This document shows, piece after piece, positions 1 to 5,819 of a DNA stretch of 10,987 bases. Every line of letters begins with the position of its first letter. The first letter of the stretch is position 1. The notes beneath the pieces were generated by a model that did no database searches, had not been told where the DNA came from, and saw nothing but the letters and a program-made list of their open reading frames with translations. The stretch is taken from positions 1 through 10,987 of the forward strand of contig CAILAF010000488.1 of NCBI GenBank assembly GCA_903832075.1, read 5' to 3'. Origin of the DNA: an uncultured Chitinophagaceae bacterium. GTDB taxonomy: Bacteria > Bacteroidota > Bacteroidia > Chitinophagales > Chitinophagaceae. A program made the position numbers and the translations under genes.

Positions 1-783
1 CAATCAAGAAATATGATCGCAGAACAGTTCAGGATTTTACGGAGTAATCTGCAGTTTTTAGTAAAAAATAATAATAAAGAAGAAGCGAAGATATTATTGG
101 TTACTTCTTCCATCAGCGGCGAAGGAAAATCTTTTATCAGTTTAAACTTGGCGGCAGTGTTGAGTTTATCGGATAAGAAAGTGGCTTTATTGGAATTTGA
201 TCTGCGTAAAATGCGAAGTAATATGTACCAGGGCGAAAAGCAAAACAATAAAGGCATTACCAATTATTTGATAGGGCAGATGGAAAATCCGGAGGATATT
301 ATTAGCAGCATTGATAAATTTCCAAATCTTGATATTTACCGCTCTGGGCCCATACCACCTAACCCGGGCGAATTGGTAATGGGCGATAAAGTAAAAACCT
401 TTTTTGATTGGTTAAAAACCCGTTATGATTTTATTGTGATCGATTCGGCACCCATTGGTTTGGTAAGCGATTCTTATTCCCTGGTAGAATATTGCCACAA
501 CGTATTATATGTAGTTCGCCAACGTTATACTTTTAAACGGCAGATCGAATTTGTAGATGATATTGTTGTTCAGGGCAAATTAAAAAATGTGTCGATAGTA
601 GTAAACGATGTGCACATGGGCGGTAAATATGGCTATTACGGTTATGGTTATGGTTATGGGTACGGTTATATTTATCGCTACGGTTTTGGCTATCGTTATG
701 GTTATGGTTATGGTGCTTATGCAGGCAAATATTTTAAAAAAGGAGCAGATGGGTATTTTGATTTGCCGGGAAAGAAGAAATAG
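1..783 (+). CDS. wzc: Wzc-like polysaccharide co-polymerase / BY-type tyrosine autokinase, C-terminal part (5' end outside window)
   Basis: This is the cytoplasmic kinase domain of a bacterial tyrosine kinase that controls chain length and export of capsule or exopolysaccharide through cycles of autophosphorylation. The frame is open from base 1 (Q-S-R-N before the first ATG at 13), and the kinase-domain entry motif AEQFRILRSNLQF begins at once, so the ATG is internal and the periplasmic Wzz domain and membrane segments lie upstream. Visible motifs are Walker A SISGEGKS (109-132), Walker A' ALLEFDLRK (the first Asp of the usual DxD is Glu) and Walker B FIVIDSAP. The C-terminus is a Gly-Tyr-rich tail with 17 Tyr codons between 628 and 756, the expected phosphorylation cluster, then a basic GKKK end. 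Family assignment is firm. The link to the downstream genes is inferred from position, because about 1 kb of non-polysaccharide DNA intervenes. Confidence 0.93.
   Translation, partial: QSRNMIAEQFRILRSNLQFLVKNNNKEEAKILLVTSSISGEGKSFISLNLAAVLSLSDKKVALLEFDLRKMRSNMYQGEKQNNKGITNYLIGQMENPEDIISSIDKFPNLDIYRSGPIPPNPGELVMGDKVKTFFDWLKTRYDFIVIDSAPIGLVSDSYSLVEYCHNVLYVVRQRYTFKRQIEFVDDIVVQGKLKNVSIVVNDVHMGGKYGYYGYGYGYGYGYIYRYGFGYRYGYGYGAYAGKYFKKGADGYFDLPGKKK
631..720 (+). repeat. GGYTAY hexanucleotide repeats encoding the Gly-Tyr tail
   Basis: Within the kinase gene, the hexamer GGTTAT and close variants (GGCTAT, GGGTAC, GGTTAC) recur in near-tandem blocks at about 637-669 and 697-714, separated by a degenerate stretch coding IYRYGFGYR. 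Each unit adds one Gly-Tyr dipeptide in frame. Tyr-rich tails are normal for BY-kinases, but a regular hexameric DNA repeat is also a substrate for slipped-strand length change that would keep the frame. Confidence 0.8.
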
Positions 784-808
784 GCTGGAGTCGGGAGTTA
801 ATGGTTAT

Positions 809-889
809 TGTCATCCCGACGCAGGAGGGATTTGTTGAGCTTTTAATGTTATGCTGAGTAGAGATGTGTCTCCTATCGTCGACATAACA
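809..889. repeat. Dispersed-type inverted-repeat element in the intergenic spacer
   Basis: The sequence starting TGTCATCCCGACGCAGGAG (809-827) reappears in diverged form on the opposite strand, read leftward from 889 as TGTTATGTCGACGATAGGAG. About 16 of 19 aligned positions match, with one gap. A shorter perfect 9-bp inverted repeat (AATGTTATG, 845-853, with 883-891) and a small GAGA/TCTC hairpin (861-872) lie in the right half. The G+C of this patch is higher than that of the genes downstream. From memory, elements with this TGTCATCCCGAC-type end are common intergenic repeats in Bacteroidetes. Only the two copies here are seen directly. Confidence 0.6.
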
Positions 890-914
890 TTGCGTGGAAG
901 GTCTTGTTATCTTT

Positions 915-947
915 TTTGATATACTTAAAAGTTTCTTGTTAATTTTA
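915..947 (+). promoter_or_regulatory. Possible Bacteroidetes-type promoter for the toxin-antitoxin pair
   Basis: A TTTG at 915-918 is followed after 21 nt by TAATTTTA (940-947). The second box matches the Bacteroidetes -7 consensus TAnnTTTG at all fixed positions but the last. It sits 16 nt before the antitoxin ATG at 964. The surrounding DNA is very AT-rich, so a chance match is quite possible. Confidence 0.25.
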
Positions 948-963
948 TACTGCAAATTTTTAT

Positions 964-1197
964 ATGGAAACAGTAATACGGGTGAATCCTTCAGAGCTTA
1001 ACTCAAACCTCTTGAATAAAATAAAAAAATTCATTGGCGGAAAGAATAATGTGGATGTAATTATATCGTTACGTGAATTTGATCCGGCTTATGTTGAAGC
1101 ACTTGATAAATCTATCGGACAGGCTGAAAGCGGAGAGGAAATTGTATCTATGAGCATGGAGGACTTTGTTGCCTACACTCCTCAAAAAAGGCAATGA
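964..1197 (+). CDS. Putative antitoxin partner of the YoeB-type toxin
   Basis: This is a 77-residue acidic protein immediately upstream of a YoeB-like toxin. The two frames overlap by 4 nt (ATGA, 1194-1197), the usual antitoxin-first arrangement, so it most likely binds and neutralises the toxin and represses its own promoter. The N-terminal half (VIRVNPSELNSNLLNKIKKF, then VDVIISL) suggests a beta-alpha-beta fold. The C-terminal half (SGEEIVSMSMEDFVAY) looks like an extended toxin-wrapping tail. I do not see a Phd/YefM signature, the usual partner of YoeB. The N-terminal pattern resembles small antitoxins that I recall from Bacteroidetes and Cyanobacteria, but I cannot name the family. The antitoxin role rests mainly on context. 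The ATG start has no clear Shine-Dalgarno sequence. Confidence 0.8.
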   Translation: METVIRVNPSELNSNLLNKIKKFIGGKNNVDVIISLREFDPAYVEALDKSIGQAESGEEIVSMSMEDFVAYTPQKRQ

Positions 1198-1451
1198 AAA
1201 ATGTAGCATTTACAAAAAGCGCTTTCGACGAATACAATCATTGGTTTGTATCTGATGAAAGATTGGTTGCAAGGATACAAGAATTGATCAGGGACATTGA
1301 CCGTGATCCTTTTAAAGGAATTGGTAAACCTGAACCATTAAAAGGAAATTGGACAGGCTATTGGAGTCGGAGAATCGACCATGAGCATCGACTTGTTTAT
1401 AAAGTTTCAGAAATACAAATTCTTATTGTAAAATGCAAAGGGCATTATTGA
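1194..1451 (+). CDS. yoeB: YoeB-family type II toxin (ribosome-dependent mRNA endoribonuclease)
   Basis: YoeB toxins bind the ribosomal A site and cleave mRNA, which stops translation when the antitoxin is lost. At 85 residues this is the usual length (E. coli YoeB has 84). It carries the family hallmarks GKPEPLKGN (residues 44-52), GYWSRRI (55-61), EHRLVY (64-69) and a C-terminal CKGHY. The expected catalytic residues appear intact: Glu47, Arg66, His84 and Tyr85 correspond to Glu46, Arg65, His83 and Tyr84 of E. coli YoeB, so the gene looks functional. It overlaps the antitoxin stop by 4 nt, implying translational coupling. It is unrelated in function to the flanking polysaccharide genes and is probably an independently mobile stability module. 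Confidence 0.95.
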   Translation: MKNVAFTKSAFDEYNHWFVSDERLVARIQELIRDIDRDPFKGIGKPEPLKGNWTGYWSRRIDHEHRLVYKVSEIQILIVKCKGHY

Positions 1452-1498
1452 ATTTTCATCTTTTACTATTCACCTTTAGCATTCTTTAGTTTAGAGTT

Positions 1499-1529
1499 AT
1501 TACACGAATTTTTGCGAATTACACGAATT
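1499..1529. repeat. Direct repeat ATTACACGAATT (two copies)
   Basis: Identical 12-nt copies lie at 1499-1510 and 1518-1529, with a partial GCGAATT copy between them at 1514-1520. This arrangement resembles a common Bacteroidetes intergenic motif that I recall but cannot verify here. Confidence 0.65.
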
Positions 1530-1581
1530 AGTGGCTTAGAGATTATGATGCTTAATAAAATATAGTAAACCCTGTTTTGTG

Positions 1582-1616
1582 AACGATTTAGTTTTTCTTT
1601 TTTTAGACTTTAGTTT
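1582..1616 (+). repeat. 35-nt direct repeat, copy 1
   Basis: This T-rich stretch begins AACGATTTAG and ends AGACTTTAGTTT. It matches 1726-1760 at 34 of 35 positions; the only difference is A at 1586 against T at 1730. The core of 30 nt (1587-1616) is identical. Confidence 0.85.
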
Positions 1617-1672
1617 TTTGATTTCAAAACCCACCCCATCAACATTGTGCAAAATGAAAGATGATTCGTTTG

Positions 1673-1688
1673 CCCCTCCCGGGAGGGG
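1673..1688. repeat. Perfect 16-bp GC-rich palindrome
   Basis: CCCCTCCCGGGAGGGG is fully self-complementary with no spacer. It is followed directly by a second palindrome, GATGATCATC (1688-1697). It could extrude as a cruciform or act as a weak hairpin. It has no T-tract directly after it, so it is not a classical intrinsic terminator. It lies midway between the two 35-nt direct repeats. Confidence 0.75.
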
Positions 1689-1725
1689 ATGATCATCGGT
1701 CAACGGCAGTGGACGATTGACGGTT

Positions 1726-1760
1726 AACGTTTTAGTTTTTCTTTTTTTAGACTTTAGTTT
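1726..1760 (+). repeat. 35-nt direct repeat, copy 2
   Basis: This is the second copy of the T-rich repeat at 1582-1616, offset by 144 nt and ending 47 nt before the flippase start. Together the copies bracket about 109 nt that contain the 16-bp palindrome. Confidence 0.85.
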
Positions 1761-1807
1761 AAATAGAGAATATTTTCCTGTAATTAATCAAAATCTATAT
1801 TTCTATT

Positions 1808-3307
1808 TTGTTTAGAAAAAATATCCTCTCTGCTTATTTAACCAGTTTACTGGGGGTTTTTTCAGGGCTATTAACACAGTTTGTTTATATAAAAAGCCTT
1901 ACTTCAAGAGTAAGTATGGAAGAGTTGTCCCTTTATTTATATGTTTTTCAGGTTGTAACTTATTTTGCTATACTACAATTGGGTTTGGATTTTGCAACAT
2001 CACGTGAGATCGCATATAAATTAGGGCAAAATGATATGGCAGGAGCTGCTTATTCTTTCAAATTTATTAAGAAATTTAATGATAGGGTTTGTTTAATTGG
2101 TCTTTTGGCAATTCTTATTATTTCTACAGTATTTTTTAATGGGTGGGGTTTACCCAAATCATATAACCGGTACACATCTGTTATATTAGTATTCATTTTT
2201 GGGATGTCGCAGGTAGTTAATTTTCTGTCTAATCCTTATGCTGTAGCATTAATTGGTGCAAATTTTCAACGTGTAGTTAATATAAATAATGTTGTGGTAA
2301 CAATAAGCTCAACACTTATTGCCGTAACTCTTTTGTTTACAACTACAGCAGGCATATTAGCCATGCCGATGGCTCTTCTGTTTTTCTATATCCTTAATTT
2401 TTTCCTGTTAAAAAGAATGGCACAGAAAAAATGTGCCTTCCTGTTTGAAAAGCAGGAAAGTGCTGATAGCAAAACTATACGAAAACAGATTTTAAGTTTT
2501 TCAGTAATAACAACTATCGGAGGGTTGGCATGGACAGTTGAGGGGACTTCGGATATATTTATATTAAGCAGTAGCGGTCTTTTTTATCTCGTAGGTTTGT
2601 ATGTTATCTGGTGGCGCTTTCCGCAAATGTTGTTTGATCTGGCTACAAGATTAACAACCAGTGCATTTCCCAGTTTAACTACAAGCCATGGCAGATCAAA
2701 TAATGAGAGTAAATTACTTTTTAATAAACTGTTTTTAATAGTGATTGGTTTCGCATTACTAATAGGAATTGGGATATCTATATGGTTACCTTCGTTTATA
2801 CACTTATGGGTTGGTTCAAAATTTGAATACGCAAATTTTAAGATAATCAGCATATTAGCAGGTTTGATAATCGCTAACAGGATAATAGGAAATTGTTTTG
2901 GAATGTTTTTAATAAGCATTGGTAATACTAAAATTACTTCGATGTTTTCATGGATACAAGCTATTGTAAAAGTAGTATTGGGCATTTTCTTAACAAGATT
3001 TTATGGCCTTGAGGGGCTTTTTTTTGCTACATTTTTGGCATCCTGTATTCAGGTATTTGGCTTATTATTTCTATTAATTAAAAGAAACACTTTTATCGCA
3101 AATACATATTTTCTAATAATATTGCCATTAGCAATGATTGTCATACCTGCTTTTTATAACTTGCCTAATCATTACTCTGTACTCGCATTTGTTATGGGCA
3201 TTTTAGTTTCTATTACTGTTGTATTGTTTTCCTATATATTTATGTTGTATGTTTTTCAATTACCACAAAAAATCGGGTTTTCATTTTTATCACTGATTCG
3301 AAAATAA
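1808..3307 (+). CDS. wzx: Wzx-type polysaccharide flippase (MATE/MOP superfamily)
   Basis: This 499-residue, very hydrophobic integral membrane protein moves lipid-linked oligosaccharide repeat units across the inner membrane. Length and about 12-14 hydrophobic segments fit the Wzx/RfbX family. The N-terminal pattern is typical: a first helix at about residues 9-28, then LQLGLDFATSREIAYKLGQ (57-75), the family's L-x-L-G-hydrophobic...R motif at the end of the second helix. The start is a TTG at 1808. An in-frame TAA lies upstream at 1781 with no ATG between, and the first later ATG would remove the first helix. ATT codons at 1799 and 1805 are the only other early alternatives. It is the first gene of the tightly packed series and ends 3 nt before the methyltransferase ATG. 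Specificity for this locus's glycan is inferred from context. Confidence 0.9.
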   Translation: MFRKNILSAYLTSLLGVFSGLLTQFVYIKSLTSRVSMEELSLYLYVFQVVTYFAILQLGLDFATSREIAYKLGQNDMAGAAYSFKFIKKFNDRVCLIGLLAILIISTVFFNGWGLPKSYNRYTSVILVFIFGMSQVVNFLSNPYAVALIGANFQRVVNINNVVVTISSTLIAVTLLFTTTAGILAMPMALLFFYILNFFLLKRMAQKKCAFLFEKQESADSKTIRKQILSFSVITTIGGLAWTVEGTSDIFILSSSGLFYLVGLYVIWWRFPQMLFDLATRLTTSAFPSLTTSHGRSNNESKLLFNKLFLIVIGFALLIGIGISIWLPSFIHLWVGSKFEYANFKIISILAGLIIANRIIGNCFGMFLISIGNTKITSMFSWIQAIVKVVLGIFLTRFYGLEGLFFATFLASCIQVFGLLFLLIKRNTFIANTYFLIILPLAMIVIPAFYNLPNHYSVLAFVMGILVSITVVLFSYIFMLYVFQLPQKIGFSFLSLIRK

Positions 3308-3310
3308 AAT

Positions 3311-4024
3311 ATGTTTAACCCGCCGGATTATAGCAAATCTTCTAATTTCTTGAATCCTAAATTAGGGCCGTGGACTTTTGTGTTGTATTTACACCGGAGA
3401 AAAATACTTGATTCTTTACTTGAAAATTTACCTCATTTAAAAGGAACACTTCTTGATGTTGGTTGCGGCAATAAGCCTTACAGATCTTTAATTGATTGCA
3501 AAGAATATGTTGGTGTAGATATTGCATCTTCACCTCATCTCAGCGAGAACTTCGATAAAGTTTTTGATGGCCTGCATTTGCCTTTTGCTGATGAAAGTTT
3601 TGACAGTATTATTTGTACAGAAGTAATAGAACATTGCATTGATCCTGATATGCTTTTTAAAGAAATGAGTCGTGTATTAAAGATGGGAGGATATGCTTTT
3701 ATAACCGCACCTATGTTTATAGAACATCATGAAATTCCATACGATCTTAGGCGACTTACATATTACGGAATGAAGCAACTATCTGAAGAGAATGGGTTTA
3801 CAGTGAAAGCAATTGAAGACAGGGGAAGTATTTTCTGTGTTTTAATTTCAAGTATTTATTTGGTGTTAAGCCAACTAATTTCTAAAAGACCTTTTAGTGA
3901 TATTCTTTTATGGATTGTTTTTCCTTTTACTTATTTTTTATACAAAATTGATGCTGTAAGAAAACGTGATCCACCTATTCTAAGCTTAGGATGGCAAATG
4001 TTGATTGCAAAAAATTACAATTAG
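3311..4024 (+). CDS. Class I SAM-dependent methyltransferase
   Basis: This 237-residue protein has a Rossmann methyltransferase core. Motif I is LLDVGCGNKP (residues 47-56), binding the SAM methionine moiety. The acidic end of beta-2 is VGVD (67-70), motif IV/post-I is FDSIICTEVIEH (97-108), and the loop VLKMGGYAFITAP (122-134) follows. This is the Methyltransf_11 pattern. The C-terminal third contains two hydrophobic stretches (about 176-190 and 197-212), suggesting membrane association or a lipid-linked substrate. Its acceptor cannot be read from sequence. In a polysaccharide cluster it could O-methylate a sugar or act on the lipid-linked intermediate. It lies 3 nt after the flippase stop and 3 nt before the next ATG, so co-transcription is very likely. 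Confidence 0.88.
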   Translation: MFNPPDYSKSSNFLNPKLGPWTFVLYLHRRKILDSLLENLPHLKGTLLDVGCGNKPYRSLIDCKEYVGVDIASSPHLSENFDKVFDGLHLPFADESFDSIICTEVIEHCIDPDMLFKEMSRVLKMGGYAFITAPMFIEHHEIPYDLRRLTYYGMKQLSEENGFTVKAIEDRGSIFCVLISSIYLVLSQLISKRPFSDILLWIVFPFTYFLYKIDAVRKRDPPILSLGWQMLIAKNYN

Positions 4025-4027
4025 TAC

Positions 4028-5005
4028 ATGGCAGTAAAAAAAATATTACTTACAGGGGGAGCTGGTTTTATAGGAAGCAATTTAACGGCTAATCTTTTGG
4101 AAGATGAAAATTGTTTTGTAACAGCGATCGATAATTTTGATACTTTTTATGATAGAGACATTAAAGAGAATAATATCAGTTTATTTAAATCGAAAAAAAA
4201 TTACTTGTTTATTGAGGAAGATATTCTGAACGTTAATGAAAATGAGGTATTAAAAAATATTTCATTTGATTTGGTAATTCATATTGCTGCTAAAGCGGGG
4301 GTTAGACCAAGTATTCAAAATCCAGAATTGTATTATTTGAATAATGTTATCGGCACAAAATGCATTTTAAATTGGTGTGTAAAAAATAGTGTCAAGAAAA
4401 TAATTTTTGCTTCGAGTAGCAGTGTTTATGGAATTAATAAAAATCTCCCCTGGAGTGAAAGCGAAAATTTACTGCCTATCAGTCCATATGCAGAAACAAA
4501 GCTGCATTGTGAGCAAATGGGTAAAGAATATTCTGAAAAATTTGGGCTTCAATTTCTTGCACTTCGTTTTTTTACTGTGTATGGCCCAGGTCAAAGGCCA
4601 GACCTTGCCATTAGCAAATTTATTCATCTAATTCTTAATAATGAGCCCATTCCTTTATATGGAGATGGCAGTACAAGAAGAGATTATACTTACGTAGATG
4701 ATATTATTCAAGGTGTAAGATCTGCTATTGATTATAATGATACTTCGTTTGAAATTGTAAATATTGGGAACCATCAATCTTTTACACTAAAAGAATTAGT
4801 TGAATTAATAGAAATAAAATTGAATAAAAAAGCTAATATAAAATGGTTGCCCCAACAGGTGGGAGATGTTCCTGAAACTTATGCTGATATAACAAAGGCA
4901 AAGAAACTTTTTGGTTATACGCCAACTACAAGTCTTTCTAATGGAATTTCAAAATATATAGCCTGGCTTCAACAAAAAGGGAATGAATATGCAGGAAGAA
5001 TATAA
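4028..5005 (+). CDS. NAD-dependent sugar-nucleotide epimerase, UDP-glucuronate 4-epimerase-like (extended SDR)
   Basis: This 325-residue enzyme should interconvert sugar nucleotides in the cytoplasm, most likely UDP-glucuronate to UDP-galacturonate. The NAD-binding motif is TGGAGFIGS (residues 9-17) with the ribose-binding acidic residue in AIDNFD (33-38). The catalytic triad is in place: the Ser run at 129-132 (ASSSSVYG) and Y154-x-x-x-K158 (YAETK). The stretches AAKAGVRPSIQNP (87-99) and FFTVYGPGQRPDLA (181-194) are typical of the uronate epimerase/CapI branch rather than plain GalE. Other close SDR sugar epimerases or dehydratases remain possible, since substrate specificity is hard to read by eye. 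It starts 3 nt after the preceding stop and overlaps the next gene by up to 23 nt. Confidence 0.9.
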   Translation: MAVKKILLTGGAGFIGSNLTANLLEDENCFVTAIDNFDTFYDRDIKENNISLFKSKKNYLFIEEDILNVNENEVLKNISFDLVIHIAAKAGVRPSIQNPELYYLNNVIGTKCILNWCVKNSVKKIIFASSSSVYGINKNLPWSESENLLPISPYAETKLHCEQMGKEYSEKFGLQFLALRFFTVYGPGQRPDLAISKFIHLILNNEPIPLYGDGSTRRDYTYVDDIIQGVRSAIDYNDTSFEIVNIGNHQSFTLKELVELIEIKLNKKANIKWLPQQVGDVPETYADITKAKKLFGYTPTTSLSNGISKYIAWLQQKGNEYAGRI

Positions 5006-5819
5006 TTACGATAACAATTATTATGATCAAGGTATTGGAGGGTTTCATAAAGCAAGTTTACCTTATATCCACGAAAATTTTGACAAATACATTGGTCAAA
5101 ATCGATTAGGCAAAATTTTGGATTTTGGATGTGGTAATGGCTTTCATTCTGCGTATCTAAAATCTAAATGTAGAAATTTGCATGGTGTAGATTTTTCGGA
5201 AGCAATAAAGAAAAATGAAGCTCAAAAAAATTATAAGGAACTTTTCTTTTATGATTTGGGAGGCAAAGTTGAATTACCTGAAAATTATTACGATTTATTG
5301 TTTTCAATTGAAGTAATTGAACATGTAAAAGACTATCGAAAATTTTTAGCTAATGCAAATACTGCTTTAAAATCTGGAGGTCAGATTTTTTTAACTACTA
5401 CTACTTATTTCTGGTCAATTTTTATTTTACTGGTTTTTTATAGAAGAAAGATATCGTTTAAAAATTTGTATCATTTTTTTAGGGGTTGGACAGGCTCTGA
5501 AAAATATAAAACTTTATTTGTACTAGAATTTTGGGATTTTTTTACCGGTCATTACCATGGGTTTTCTAAAAACCAACTCAAAAAAGGGTTCAAGGAAAAT
5601 GGGTTTGTAATTGAAGCAATTAAATTTTTACCAATTCAGTCTGTAGTAATAGTTGATAATTTAAAACATCATTTAACAGTGCCCTATACTGGTAAGCATA
5701 AATTTTTTGTACGCTCTGGTGCTATGCTTTTATACATTATTGGAAATACAATAAATTATGTTTGTAAAATAGCAGGCCTTTACTCACCTAATATTTTAGT
5801 TGTTGCAAGAAAAAAATAA
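4983..5819 (+). CDS. Second class I SAM-dependent methyltransferase
   Basis: This 278-residue protein has a methyltransferase core: motif I ILDFGCGNG (residues 45-53), GVD (68-70), and YDLLFSIEVIEH (103-114), followed by the LKSGGQIFLTT loop (129-139). The pattern fits Methyltransf_23/UbiG-like enzymes. An aromatic, hydrophobic segment (about 142-153) and another near the C-terminus (about 248-266) suggest contact with the membrane or with lipid-linked intermediates. It is clearly different in sequence from the first methyltransferase in this cluster, so a recent duplication is unlikely. There are two possible ATG starts, at 4983 and 4989, both inside the end of the epimerase gene (overlap 23 or 17 nt), implying translational coupling. 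The acceptor is unknown. Confidence 0.87.
   Translation: MNMQEEYNYDNNYYDQGIGGFHKASLPYIHENFDKYIGQNRLGKILDFGCGNGFHSAYLKSKCRNLHGVDFSEAIKKNEAQKNYKELFFYDLGGKVELPENYYDLLFSIEVIEHVKDYRKFLANANTALKSGGQIFLTTTTYFWSIFILLVFYRRKISFKNLYHFFRGWTGSEKYKTLFVLEFWDFFTGHYHGFSKNQLKKGFKENGFVIEAIKFLPIQSVVIVDNLKHHLTVPYTGKHKFFVRSGAMLLYIIGNTINYVCKIAGLYSPNILVVARKK

Larger units (their letters stand above)
1452..1807. other. Gene-free, repeat-rich spacer between the toxin and the flippase
   Basis: I see no convincing coding sequence or RNA gene in these 356 nt. The spacer holds a short ATTACACGAATT direct repeat, two copies of a 35-nt T-rich repeat 144 nt apart, a 16-bp GC-rich palindrome with an adjoining 10-bp palindrome, and a degenerate CGGTCAACGG...GACGGTTAACG tract. 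It looks like an accumulation of intergenic repeat fragments. A promoter for the operon starting at 1808 should lie near its right end, but I found no convincing -33/-7 pair. Confidence 0.6.

Noticed and set aside
608..838. Plus-strand 76-codon frame overlapping the kinase tail
   Set aside because: It is an out-of-frame reading of the GGYTAY repeats (Met-Val-rich low complexity) and runs into the intergenic repeat.
734..955. Minus-strand 73-codon open frame over the kinase end and spacer
   Set aside because: It runs through the inverted-repeat element and antisense to the kinase tail, has no recognisable domain, and its composition reflects the repeat.
1673..1700. Rho-independent terminator after the toxin gene
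   Set aside because: The palindrome has no loop spacer and is followed by GATGATCATC rather than a T-run, and it lies more than 200 nt after the toxin stop.
1499..1760. CRISPR array
   Set aside because: The repeats are few, differ in type, are not evenly spaced, and no cas gene is present.
2584..2985. Minus-strand 133-codon frame inside the flippase gene
   Set aside because: It is antisense to a strongly supported membrane protein gene, its hydrophobic stretches mirror that coding, and it has no domain.
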